Source of the DNA: Diogma glabrata
Taxonomy: Eukaryota > Arthropoda > Insecta > Diptera > Cylindrotomidae
NCBI GenBank assembly: GCA_963693315.1
Contig: OY856186.1
Location: forward strand, 302,228,144-302,292,143
DNA: 64,000 nt
Direction of reading: 5' to 3'
This document shows, piece after piece, positions 44,001-55,267 of this stretch (position 1 is its first letter; every line of letters begins with the position of its first letter). The notes under the pieces are model-generated. The model was not told the DNA's origin. It did no database searches and saw nothing but the letters and a program-made list of their open reading frames with translations. The position numbers were made by a program, and so were the translations under genes.

Positions 44001-44916
44001 ATATATCATGTATATAAATGGAACCTAAATGTTGATAATTATTTTAATTGGGTTTTTATTTAAATATCGTTTTATAAACTCGGCTTGCTTTGATCAATGT
44101 TTTTTGCGTTGAACATCATTTTATGAAATTGAAAAATGAAAATATAATCTGTAGCTAGATTCTGGTTGTATGGAATTATTTCGTGTAATGAGATTTCGTA
44201 CTAAATGGGATTTTTGCATTCAGATTCAGTCGAATGAGAAAATAAATACCGCATTTGTGGGATGAACTGTCCAATTATCTCGTCAACGAATTTATAGACG
44301 AAATTTGCTTATTTGCTTTGAAATTTTGTATAGACGCACAAAAATGGAGAAAAAAATGTTGAAAAAAGTTACGATAAATTAAAAAGAAAGGTGATATCTG
44401 CTTAGGCGCCAAATTTTTATTTATTTGATTTAGAATCACTCACTGAAGCGAATAAAACCAAAACGAGTTGTATACCAGCCGGTTCAAGATACAGCCCTTT
44501 GCAAAAAGCGAAATCCATACAAAATTACACTTTTTTGACAAGATGTCATTCAAATATGTTCCTTCTACAAAATTTACCATCCCTATTTCCTATCTGCTTA
44601 TAAGATAAACAGATCAAAACTGTCCCTTTTACTAAATATACTTAATTTACCCTAAAAAAAAATAAAAACAAATCCGCTTGCGCCTAAGTTCAAGTAATCA
44701 TGACAAAAGAAATTTTAGTTAATTGTTTAGAGGAGAATGTGGATTTGGCGCGTGGGACTTAACGATATTTTATTATTTATCAATAACTATTTTGGAAAAA
44801 TTAAATTATTTATTTAATTTATATACAAAACATATTGTTTTGTATGCTTCTTGCAGATTTGATAAGGCAGACGGAAACAGGGAAATGGGACGATGTAGCA
44901 AAATACACTATTTATA
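44001..44916. other. No gene recognised
   Basis: AT-rich; possibly the body of the Helitron-like repeat, whose 3' end was not found here. Confidence 0.35.
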
Positions 44917-45383
44917 CTAAGTTTATACCACCGATAGTTTAATAGAATAATAGTTTTTTGCTATTAAACTATCGATACATTGAGCGTTTATACCACAAAA
45001 TAGTATTATTCTATCTGTGGTATAAACGCTCAGAATAATATTGACAGATAGAATACGTACCGTATTTCAAATTTGAATATAAAATCTTATCAATCTAAAA
45101 GTATTTCAACAAAAAATTATAATACTATTATTAATTTAAAAGAAAAACTAAATTTTAAGTGATTTTGGTGTTGCACATTTTTTACAATCGCCTGAAACTG
45201 TCTATTACATTTAACGTTTTGACCGTTACAATTTTTTTGAATATACTATTATACTATCAATCAAAAGCAAAATATCAAATAACTATCTGTCAAAGTAAAA
45301 AGGTATTATTCTATCCGTTTATACCGTAATAGTTTAATAGCTATTTGCTATTATTCTATTATACTACCATGGTGTAAACTTAG
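44917..45383. mobile_element. Hairpin-rich MITE, 467 bp
   Basis: Starts CTAAGTTTATACCACCGATA and ends with the imperfect complement (TGGTGTAAACTTAG). Arms share AATAGAATAATAG about 30 bp in. Inside, TGAGCGTTTATACCACA (44981-44997) and its exact complement (45016-45032) form a 17-bp hairpin. No coding capacity. Target duplication unclear. Confidence 0.6.
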
Positions 45384-46084
45384 TGTTATTCAAATACACT
45401 ATTTAATTCTAAAGAATAATTTTACAACTAAAATCTATAGCACAACTTGTAAACTAGCTATCGAAAAAAACACAAATAAAAACAGTCAATGAACTGACAG
45501 ATGAATTCCATTTTCAAACATTTGTAATAGTTTAGAACTTGTACTAAAAAGGATATCTCGAAAAGAGAACGAGAACACCAATTAGTGGAATGGAATTATT
45601 TAGTGAGAAATCAAAATTCGAGATAAATAATAATTCCATTCCACTTCATTTTTTCTTATAGAACCAGAATCGAGGTACTGACTAACAATTACATTTGTAT
45701 ATCAAAATTATATATATTGGAATTTAACACATCATGATCTTACAAATTTTTTCATCTACACCAAATATGTTGTTGGTTTGCAATTGTATGCAATACATGT
45801 CTCTAAAACTAAGTGAAGATAGTTGATAACATCGATTATATCGATTTAAAGCTCAAAATTACGAAATGGAATTCGCACAAATATACTATACAAAGAACCA
45901 TAGCTTATGTATAATCAAACACGGATAGCAATCATGATGAACAAACTAATTAAAAATGGTGGTACTTAGTCGGCAACACGTTTGCAATAGTGATTTGCAA
46001 ACGGTAACAATGCATTAATACCAATGAATTTAATATATCTTCCCGCCCGTAGAAACATATGTAAAATTTAAAATTGTGGATCTA
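45384..46084. other. No gene recognised
   Basis: AT-rich. GGAATGGAATTATTTAGTG-like words recur inverted near 45640. No frames of interest. Confidence 0.4.
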
Positions 46085-46290
46085 TGGGTGTGACAACCCC
46101 GCGTACTTTAGTACCTGCTATTGGCAAATCAGTAGATATTGTATACCACTGGCAATGGCAGTAGATGTCACTGATATAAGTGGATAAGTGATATTTTAGG
46201 GGTGCTAGCGAATGAACTTTTTTCAATCAACGATAGGACCTCTAGTTTTAGTTATGGAACATTCTTTGACGATGACACGCTATTTTTTTT
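46085..46290 (+). repeat. Left arm of a long diverged inverted pair
   Basis: Begins ATGGGTGTGACAACCCCGCG. It matches the reverse complement of 52780-52984 over about 200 bp with small indels (shared blocks TGTGACAACCC, CATACCACTG, GATGAACT, TTAGTTATGGAA, ACGCTATT). Confidence 0.6.
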
Positions 46291-46297
46291 AAATAAA

Positions 46298-46345
46298 ATG
46301 TGTTTTGGGTACTAAAGGAATTACAATCTGTGTCATATATGCTGG
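46298..46345 (+). repeat. Dispersed unknown repeat, partial copy
   Basis: AAATGTGTTTTGGGTACTAA then GGAATTACAATCTGTGTCAT, equivalent to the first half of 34345-34495. Confidence 0.45.
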
Positions 46346-46554
46346 ATTGAAGAAAACAATGCGTTACATGATATTAGTATATGCTTCTAGCACTAGGATA
46401 ATTAGTAACCCAATTTTAACTTTGCATTGAATTTGAAAAAAAAAAAAGTATTTTATTTTTATTTTCTCCATCCTATCATGAAATATTGCCCTATGTCGTA
46501 CATTATTATGTGAAAGGATTTATTATTTAGTTTTCCATTCCTTAAAAAGAATAT
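46346..46554. other. Spacer, nothing recognised
   Basis: Short AT-rich spacer between two opposite copies of the dispersed repeat. Confidence 0.35.
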
Positions 46555-46665
46555 AAAAATCCGAAAAAAAAGAAATTTTCGTCCATCTACGTCTTAAAAA
46601 GCATCATGTTGTGGAACGTAGGTCTTAAAAGGTTTTTGTGTGTGTTGTGACACATATTGTAATTC
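46555..46665 (-). repeat. Dispersed unknown repeat, inverted copy
   Basis: Reverse complement reads GAATTACAATATGTGTCACA, ACCTTTTAAGACCTACGTTC and, further on, a GATGCTTTTTAAGACGTAGA block, collinear with 34345-34495. Confidence 0.6.
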
Positions 46666-46669
46666 AAAA

Positions 46670-47503
46670 TATGTCAAATACTTTGAAATTGCACAATTTT
46701 TTTTGAAGTTTTCGGTGAAAAAGATGATGAACATGTGTTTAGGGGGTGAGGCGGGGGTTTTAAAAACAAACCTTTTTTGACCCAAATGAGTGGATTGTCA
46801 TTTGAAAGAGCATCTATTTTAAGAAACATTGTAATTTTTTTTAGAGTTTTACGATGCACAGTTTTTGAGTTATTGTTAAAAAAGTGCTATTTTTAGTATG
46901 TAACCCCTCCATCCCCCCTAAATTTCGACGTTGATTGACAGAAAAAAAAATTCCAATTTAAACCATTTACAAGCCGGTGTAATTGAATCTTCCTTTAGTT
47001 ACCATAAACAGCTATGGATAAGATTTAACCTCAAGTAACATTTTTTGTGTCATTTCAATGAATGTAAATATGATTGACACTATTGACATTTACGATGAAA
47101 TATTTATTTTGTTATGCGTTTACTACAACAACTTTATCTCGATTATTTTTGATATTGAGTTTCTTTACATTCACGAAACTCCCTTGACGAGCGAATTTTA
47201 TTCGCACTTGTCCGAATTTTTTTTAAATTTGTTATTTTAATTTTAGAAATTCCAGTAGCGCTCAATATTTTGAAACTATCGTAATTATAAAAATAATAAA
47301 AAATTGGAACATTTATTAACATAGTATACTAAGGACACTTTACTGCACAGTTGTTTCTATTGCTCGACTGCATGGATGGGCAATAAAACTGAATTAAATT
47401 CATAAATATGATTAGTAAAAAGATATTATTCCAAAACAAACCAACCAAGACCGTAGCACGAGCCACGAACTTTTGAATTTGTTGAATTTTAATATTTTCA
47501 ATA
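46670..47503. other. No gene recognised
   Basis: AT-rich DNA. Frames on the - strand at 46594-46859 are low-complexity. Loose resemblance of 46850-47000 to 36380-36560. Confidence 0.35.
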
Positions 47504-47505
47504 TA

Positions 47506-49082
47506 CAGTAGAGGCAGAAAGTATGAGGCACCCTTTAATTTTTAGTGAAAAGGCAAAAATTAAATATGCACTTCATTTTATTGTGTTATAATAATATTGA
47601 AATATAAAACTTTAACTTTTTAACGCCGAATTAAAAGTAATTTAGTCCACATTTACGTTTATTCAGCCCAATATTGGACTTATCGAAATAACCACCCATT
47701 TTTTTAATAATTGCTGCATAAATTCTTGGCATTCTACCGACTAATTTTTCAAGACATTCTGCATCCAAATTATCCCACACTGACTGGAGTATCTCCCTGA
47801 GATTAATAATAGATGCAATATTTGTTTTTCGAACCTGCCGATCCATTTTTTCCCATAGTAATTCGATGGGGTTGTAATCAGGAGTTTGTGGTGGCCACTC
47901 CAATACTGTGAGCACTCTTTTGTTTTACAAATTCTTTAAAAATTGCGTGCATATCGTTCTTTTATATTTGGGGTAATTATCCTGTATAAAGACTTATTGA
48001 TTCCGAAATAGTTTCTTAGCAGATGGCACAACTTGGGTTTCTAGAATGTTTCTATTCATTTCCTTATTCATAATGACTACAATTCTGTGCAAGCTACTTG
48101 CCACCAAAGCATCTCCATACCATAACGGATCCTCCACCATGTTTCACAGTCAATCAAGTCATCTTGTGCAGTCATCTAAATCATTCCCCATCTCTGCGTA
48201 GTACGGAAATTCTTCGCTTGGTTCCAAACATTAGAAACTGCGATTCATCGGTTCACATGGCTTTCCATCACTGTCGAGGTGACCAATATTTGTGTGCCAG
48301 TGCATATTTTAACCGTTTTTTTCTTATTTCCTGGTTGCAGTAATGATTTCCGTGCGGCAACTCGTTCATTAAGACCTTTTTCTCGAATACTACTTTTTAT
48401 TGTAGATACACTAGCTTCCGGATCATAGAATTGATTGTACTTCAGAGTAACTTCGCTGGATAGACGTCTATTTAATAAAGAGATATTCGCTATTTCAATT
48501 TCTTGACGTTTTGAAGTATTTTTTGGGCAGCGAGAACGTTTTTTTGAGTCGTGGGTGTCTGGAGCACGATAGCCCGCAAACGTACGTTGGACAGCTCAAC
48601 GCGAAATATTCATTTTTAAGCAATTTAAACTTGAGAATATTCTTCTTCGTGATAAACAAATATTCTCTCACGTTGAATTATTGATAATTCTTATCTTTTA
48701 ATCGTTTTATCTCTGAACATTGTAAAAAAGTCCTTTATAGACTAAGATTTAAAAAAAAATATAGATTTACCGTTATTTCTTAATATAAATATGTGTAAGC
48801 TAAGAAACCTCAGATTTATTAGAAAAAAACACAATAATTTTAAATGCAGGTACCTTAATCACTTTATCAAGATATTTACTTTAAGGAATTTTTTGCCTAT
48901 TTTCCATAAATGCCTGTATATATTTTTTTAATTTTTTTAAATCACTCCTGAAATATAGTTGTATGTTCAACAAATTGTGGTTGTTAAGACAAATTTAAAT
49001 ATCTAAAATAGTTGCGATATGTATACAACTTCAAAAGTTATTTTGATTTATTTAACATGTCTCATACTTTCTGCCCCTACTG
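47506..49082 (-). mobile_element. Tc1-like transposon relic, 1577 bp
   Basis: Terminal repeats CAGTAGAGGCAGAAAGTATG (47506) and the complement of CAGTAGGGGCAGAAAGTATG (to 49082), flanked by TA (47504-47505 and 49083-49084). On the - strand the transposase is readable in pieces: LAHKYWS..TDESQFLMFG (first Asp, about 48250), TVKHGGGSVMVW (about 48140) and the C-terminal WPPQTPDYNPIELLWEKMDRQV. The last open stretch is 47915-47631. Several stops and shifts; inactive. The ends are well preserved compared with the gene. Confidence 0.85.
47631..47915 (-). pseudogene. Tc1-like transposase C-terminal fragment
   Basis: 94-codon open piece with WPPQTPDYNPIELLWEKMDR, the DxE/NPIEN-type catalytic end of Tc1 transposases (DYNPIE carries the final acidic residue), and a Trp/Leu-rich C-terminus (LVGRMPRIYAAIIKKMGG). 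The preceding catalytic segments are in other frames upstream on the - strand. Confidence 0.8.
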
Positions 49083-49084
49083 TA

Positions 49085-50033
49085 CATATTTCATATGACT
49101 ACAATGGATATGCAAGATTGGGAAGTGAAACTTCGATTTATCGGGAAAACTTATCAACACTATTATATTTTTGTTTTTTATAACAAAATTTATTGTGTAA
49201 TAAGAATTACAATATGTGTCCCAACATAACTACCTTTAAGACCTACGTTCTTGGCTGTCCCGTCTCAGCTCTTTTTGTGTCGTAGCTCTTTTCCAAAATA
49301 CATACTTTTTATTCTATTAGTTTTGTTTTACTATAGTTGGTTAATTAAACTTTTATTGCTACCTAGCATTATAAAAATTGTCTGAAGGAACTTATAAAAT
49401 ATTTTTTATTAAATTATTCAAGTAAAGATTGTATATTAATAATAAAAAATATTTGTACAGCCATAGTTTGCTAAGCTAAACACAAAAATGTTGAGTTAAT
49501 AATTTCGATACATGAAACTAACGAGGCAAATATTTACGACGCTACAATTCCTGTCCATATGCAAATTTCTGAGGGTCACGTTGTTTAGGAAAACTTTTTC
49601 ATATGACTGTTTTTTTAATTTTGAGAACTTATGGAACGTATAGATTTTTTTAAATTTTGAACAGATTTGAATGAAATATCCATTTTGTTATTTACTTTTT
49701 GATCGTAAAAAGTCAACTTAAAATAAACAAGTTATGTTGTTTATGATCATGAATTATATTTGCAAATCTATTTAAAAATTTCTTTGAGTTGTTACGTTTC
49801 TTTACAATTGAGAAATTGCTTGCGTCGATGTTTATACTTTAATTTTACGCACACTTAAAAAAGCATGTTCTATTTCTAATCGCAATGCAATTGTGGATAT
49901 AGCGAATCGAACTCTGAAATTCGATCTAATACTATCCTTCCGCTGCCTATGATGATAAATTACGAAATGCTTTTGACTATTTTCAAGATAATAAATGAAA
50001 TGATGAGATATAATACAGAACTCATGACACTTG
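49085..50033. other. No gene; contains one dispersed-repeat copy
   Basis: AT-rich. Bases 49180-49260 carry another copy of the dispersed repeat (TTTATTGTGTAATAAGAATT, ACAATATGTGTCCCAACATA, TTTAAGACCTACGTTC). No coding sequence seen. Confidence 0.45.
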
Positions 50034-50469
50034 CACTGAAAAAAAAATTGAAGTAATGTCAACCTCATCTCGAAGTTGGCAGTTTATTATTCACACAAAG
50101 AAAAGATATTTGCGAACAATTTCACCGTGATTGGGACAACTACATGAATACATTTTCCTAACAACGGAATGACTTTTATTTAAAATATAAAGTGTTATAT
50201 TCAATATAACAGTAGTTGAATAAAGTTAATAACTATTTCCATGAAAAAAAATTCTTTGGCCTTATTATTATGAGTTTTTCATTTTAAAATGGAAGTATTT
50301 GAGATTAATTGAACTATATTTTATTTTCACATAAATATTACGTGTGATTGTCTCAATTACATCGTTCTATAATTGTACAGTTGTTGAAACAATTTCGTAG
50401 TTCTATTCTGCCCTCACGGTGAGGTTTAGACAACTGCATTTCGATTGGAAATAAAACATTTTTTCATTG
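50034..50469 (+). mobile_element. MITE, CACTGAAAA family, full-length copy
   Basis: Starts CACTGAAAAAAAAATTGAAG and ends GGAAATAAAACATTTTTTCATTG, the complement of the start with one change. It has AT-rich interior blocks shared with 54987-56740, 52195-52559 (inverted), 39340-39545 and 35588-35735. An inner inverted pair, GTCAACCTCATC and GGTGAGGTTTAGAC, lies near the ends. No coding capacity. Confidence 0.7.
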
Positions 50470-50730
50470 TAAAAATCATATAATTTGGTTTTACGAATTT
50501 TAAATTGATCGATAATGTAGTTTTTTAAAGTTATTGCTACTGTCTTTCCGCGTTTCGTTCAAATTATTATCATTTCGATATTAACAAGAAAACTAATTAT
50601 TTTTTTGACAGGCATTACTAAAAATCATATAATCGTGGTTTTCCGATCATTATATTCCATAATTTTATTCCCTTGAAATAAAATAAAGAACAGCAAAATC
50701 TACTATTTGAGTATGTATTTTCTTTCAATA
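50470..50730 (+). repeat. Direct repeat unit A (with 51660-51900)
   Basis: Contains ATCGATAATGTAGTTTTTTA, CGTTTCGTTCAAATTAT, ACTAAAAATCATATAATC and a TAAAATAAAGAACAGCAAAA block, all found in order at 51660-51900. A shorter version of the first block recurs at about 50798-50830. Confidence 0.5.
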
Positions 50731-51659
50731 TGAGTTGACATCTTCATCACAAAACACTGATTTAAACATAGTTTAAGGCTGCGGAAATTTTTTTTAATTT
50801 ATCGATAATGTAGTTTTTTAAGGTTATTGCTATTGTTTTTTAGCACAATGTGACCTCAATACGAAGTAAAATTTAGAATGCATTCAGGGGATTTTTATGA
50901 CATCTACAATATTTTCTTCAGTTTTTTAGAACAAATTTTTCGTGACTATTCTGTTTTTTATACTTTTTGTTGTTGTTTTCTTTTTTTATTTTCTGTTGGT
51001 GATTGTTGTACCATCTTTTTTCTCAATATTTTTGTTTGTTTTTGAATGGAATTAAATTTTTATATTGGATGGTAATTTTTGTTTAAATTTTTTTTTCAAT
51101 TAGTCACAAAATATGCAAAATGTATTATTTAAAAAGTTAGAATTTCGAAAGTTTCATGGAGCATTCTATTTATTTAGAAATAATTTATACATTAAATAGT
51201 AAAGTTGGTAAATAGTATTTATAATAAGGTTATTAATTACAAGATTAAATCTTCATTAATTGGTTGAAGCGGAATAGATTTAATTTTACTTAAATCAAGT
51301 TAAATTAATCAAAAATATATTGCGGCAGGAATCAGAACCAAAAAATTGTTCTATAGAAGAAACATAACAGCATAGAAAAATATAGATTTTTGACATGTTT
51401 TAAAAAGAATATACGTTGAAATCTTTTCATATTTTGGGTGCAAAAAACAGTTTGTGTTATGGTATAATAAACATTTTTATAAATTTAATAATTTAAACAG
51501 ATTTAATAAAAAGAAGTTCAAAATACTCAATACAAAATTTCGTTGTTATTATCGATGTAGAGGGTTGTGAGAAAGGTACAGGGTTCAACGCGGACCCTAT
51601 ATTTATTTTTATTGTTTTTGTTTATTTGTTTTTATATAACATTAAAATTATTCCTTTTT
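50731..51659. other. No gene recognised
   Basis: T-rich and A-rich runs, one further ATCGATAATGTAG block near 50798. No frame of interest. Confidence 0.35.
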
Positions 51660-51900
51660 ATTTATAAAAATTCCATTTTTGGCTTTTAAATTTTAAATTT
51701 ATCGATAATGTAGTTTTTTAAGCCGCTTCGTTCAAATTTATATAATTTCCATAAGAATAAGAAAATTAATTATTTGACAGGTAGTGCTAAAAATCATATA
51801 TTTATTTTTTCATCATTATTTTTGCATAGTTCCATTTTCTGTTAATAAAATAAGGAAAAACAAAAGCAGTATATTCAGTATATTCTTTTTATTATTATTT
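51660..51900 (+). repeat. Direct repeat unit B (with 50470-50730)
   Basis: Same blocks as unit A with substitutions and small deletions. Confidence 0.5.
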
Positions 51901-52079
51901 CCATCCATTTGTGATTGAAATTGCCTAAGTAACGAAATAATTGTAAATATATGTCGTTTACAAATTTTTAGTACACTTCACTATCTATTGTTGTAAAATT
52001 AGTTAAGCAGAAGGTGCATACAGAATAGATTAGAAGATGTTGGATTATGATAGATAGTAGTTGTATCAAAGCCGGATGA

Positions 52080-52142
52080 AAAAAGGAAGATGGTGTTGGC
52101 GTGAGAGGGAAAGGGGAAAGCGGAGCCCGCGGGATACCCCCT
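52080..52142 (+). mobile_element. Helitron 3' end candidate
   Basis: GC-rich patch with the hairpin-capable GAGCCCGCGGG, then ATACCCCCTAG directly followed by TT. Helitrons end in CTRR about 10 bp after a hairpin. The contrast with surrounding AT-rich DNA supports it. The matching 5' end is not identified; the candidate at 43877 is 8 kb away. Confidence 0.4.
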
Positions 52143-52194
52143 AGTTGAATTATAATAAGCAATTGTATTTTCATTTAAATTTATATTTTTAAAA

Positions 52195-52559
52195 ATAAAA
52201 AAAATTGATTCAACAGCTGTACAGGTACAGAACGGTGTAGCTGTTACCACAACCGCACGTAAGGTTTATGTGAAAATAAAATACAGTTCAATTAACTTCA
52301 AATACTTCTATTACGAAATGGAAAATTCATGATATAAGACCATAGTAAAGATTTTTTATGGAAATAGTTATTAATTTTATTTAACTATACTGTTATATTA
52401 ATAGCATGTAACATCTTATATTTAAAATAAACCTCATTCTGTTGACAGGAAAATATTTACCTTTACTTGTCCCAATCACCGTGAAATTGTTTGCAAATAT
52501 TTTTTCTTTCGCAGCTTCGAGATGAGATTGTCATTACTTTAATTTTTTTCAGTGCACAT
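52195..52559 (-). mobile_element. MITE, CACTGAAAA family, inverted partial copy
   Basis: On the - strand it starts TGCACTGAAAAAAATTAAAG (52559) and follows 50034-50469 through the ACGTG..GGTTGTG and GTACAGCTGTTGAA blocks. The last about 80 bp are missing. Confidence 0.6.
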
Positions 52560-52779
52560 TTAGTTCATCCAAACAAGTAGAATATTAAATTTAAAAGCCA
52601 ACAAAATTGTTTGTGTTAAATTTCCCTTCAAGGTTTTCTTGTTATATAATATACTTTGTCTGTGTTTATTGGTATTTTGATTTTTTTTTTTTGTAGAATT
52701 TCTTGTACTGGACCTTGTTGTCAAATAGTTTTAATCGACACGGAGATAGGTCTTTTTGGTGTTCCACCTGAACACCAAA

Positions 52780-52984
52780 AACACCGGCTCAATTCATCGA
52801 GCAAGCAATAGCGTCTTATCACCAAGAAATATTCCATAACTAAGCTACCGTTGACTGAATACAGTTCATCCGCCACCATCCCTAAGATATCACCTTGTCT
52901 AGTGATATCTCAGTGGTATGTGATATCTCACGTTAACTCTTATGCTAATAGCTGGATTACGCAGGGTTGTCACAACCGTAGATA
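52780..52984 (-). repeat. Right arm of a long diverged inverted pair
   Basis: Reverse complement begins ATCTACGGTTGTGACAACCC and matches 46085-46290. It also contains internal ATATCAC/GTGATAT palindromic words (about 52889-52930). Confidence 0.6.
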
Positions 52985-54986
52985 AAAAACAAAAAAAACA
53001 CTAGAAATCGACAAAAACTGATTCCTCCATGCGGAAAGGTGCGGTTTTAAAACCAAAAATATGCATTATTAAGATTTATGTATTTATCATATGATACTTC
53101 AATTGTAAATTGTAATAACTTACATTTGAATATGATTATGCACACACCTACAAACTTCGAATTAATATGAGATGTTTTGCAGCTTCGGGAGTCTTGAAAT
53201 TGAAGATATTATTAATATATCGATATCCAAGATTATCCCAAACACAATAACCTACCATATATGTTGGTTAAAAAATCAGCATCTCTTTTTATAGAGACCG
53301 ACCACTTTGTACAAGACATCCCACCCAAAAGCTAAATTGTTGGTTATCAGGTTTACTGAAACGTTTTACCAAAGATTCGCCAAAAACACTTCATAACTGT
53401 GGTATGTGGTAGACTAATAAAAAAAGCTGTTTAACCGGAAGTGACAAACCAGAAGTTGCAAAACTACTATAAACTTTATTAAAACCTTATGTTCTAAGTT
53501 TCAACAAAATTTAATGTCAGGACTTTGTTATTATAGTTTAAATAAACAGTTGTTCGGACGATCCACTCACTACCCCCTGAATCATTTGTCAAATTTTAAC
53601 CACAACTCAGATAGATCGTCCATATTCAAGTAAACCCAGCTGCGTTTGCAGCTCATTTTCATACAAAAGTTTCATCAACATCTTATGTATTTGCGTAATG
53701 AAAATAACACCAAGATTTTTTCACATTTTCTTATAAAACTCAAAAACTAAGACAGCAATTATTTATAAAAATTTCATTATAAATGACTGACGTGATGACA
53801 AACAAAATAGTAGGTCAATGATCTTGATAGTATTATTTCTTCTCATGATATTTGCAAGAGATGATTTTAGTTTTTTAAATAACCGTTAAAAAACAAAAGC
53901 CTATTTCGGTTGAAAAGGACTGAACTCTAAGTTATGCCAGGATACATCGATTGTGACCGTTTCCGTTGAAATCGGGGCATGCGTTGTTGAGAATGCGTTG
54001 GACAAATGTTTTGTCCACACGACGATACACACGGACATACACACACATGCACACAGACAGACTGCCAGCTAAAAATAGCCTAAACAGTTTCAGGAGGTAT
54101 GAAACATAAAGATGTCATAAAAATTCCGATTCTGAAAATCGACTCAAAAACAATAAGTTTCCTTATCGGGAAATAAATATTGCATTAAAATAATAATTTA
54201 CTTTTGCTTGAAATTTAAAGAAAAACGTTGATTATGCAAAAAATCTAATGGCAATTCTCAATAAAGTCATAAATTATGCATTATGCAATATCAACATAAT
54301 GTTGTCGATTTAATCAATAATGTTATAAGGAAAGTTATAAGTGAAAAATGGTTTTATTACTCATTTCAACTTGCAATAAATCATATACATAATAATCTTT
54401 ATGTTGATTTATCTCTAGCAATAGAGTTAAAATAACAGACTTGAGAGTATTGACTCGAAACTGGATGCGGATTGTTTTTTTCTTAAAATAAAATTATAGA
54501 TAACATCAAATTGAATAATTACATTTTTAAAAACCAAGTGATTTAAAATCGGTGTATAGATCTTCTTATAAATAGGTAGCACACTTAAAGATATTATACA
54601 CAACCATGATGTGTGTCTTAGTTATGGAATAATCCTTGTGATAATTGTGATACATCCTACATACATTTTACCTATAGATAAAAAATTTTAAGAGGCAAAA
54701 ATTCTAGTATTTAATTCAGGAAGTATTTTAAAATAAATATAAAATAATGCACCATCCTCCCTTGGTACCGGAAGTAGCTAATGGTTATTAAAACACATTT
54801 TGTCATTTGTTGTAATGAAAACCATGCTAGTTAGTCGAGTCACCTATTTTCGATAAAAACAAAAATACGATTACGAATTCTTAATACGATACGAATTCTT
54901 GTGATACTTTTTACCATTTTTTCATGGAACATATACTGTTTACTTTCTACGATCCTCTTCCGAATACCGATAGAATTCTACAATTG
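52985..54986. other. AT-rich DNA, no gene recognised
   Basis: No supported coding sequence. A simple-sequence patch rich in ACACAC lies at 54012-54060 (CACACGACGATACACACGGA, then CATACACACACATGCACAC). Confidence 0.4.
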
Positions 54987-55267
54987 CACTGAAAAAAAAA
55001 TTGAAGTTCATGACAACCTCATCTTGAAGTTGGCAGTTGATTATTCATGCAAAGAAAAGTTATTTGCAAACAATTTCACTGTGATTCAAACAACTACACG
55101 ATAACATTTTCCTAACAATAGAATGAGATTTATTTAAAATATAAAGTGTTATATCCAATATAACAGTAGTTGAATAAAGATAACTATTTCCCTGAAAAAA
55201 ATTTTCTTTGGCCTCATATCATGAATTTTTCATTTTAAAGTTTAAGTATTTGAGATTAATTGAACTA

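Noticed and set aside
36380..47000. Homology between 36380-36560 and 46850-47000
   Set aside because: Only scattered words agree; could be chance in AT-rich DNA.
52080..52142. Autonomous Helitron spanning 43877-52142
   Set aside because: No Rep or helicase motifs in any frame between the two ends.
46085..52984. Polinton/Maverick virus-like element
   Set aside because: No polymerase B, integrase, ATPase or capsid motif was seen between the arms; only the inverted pair supports it.
54012..54060. CRISPR-like or satellite array in the ACACAC patch
   Set aside because: It is simple sequence without repeat-spacer structure.
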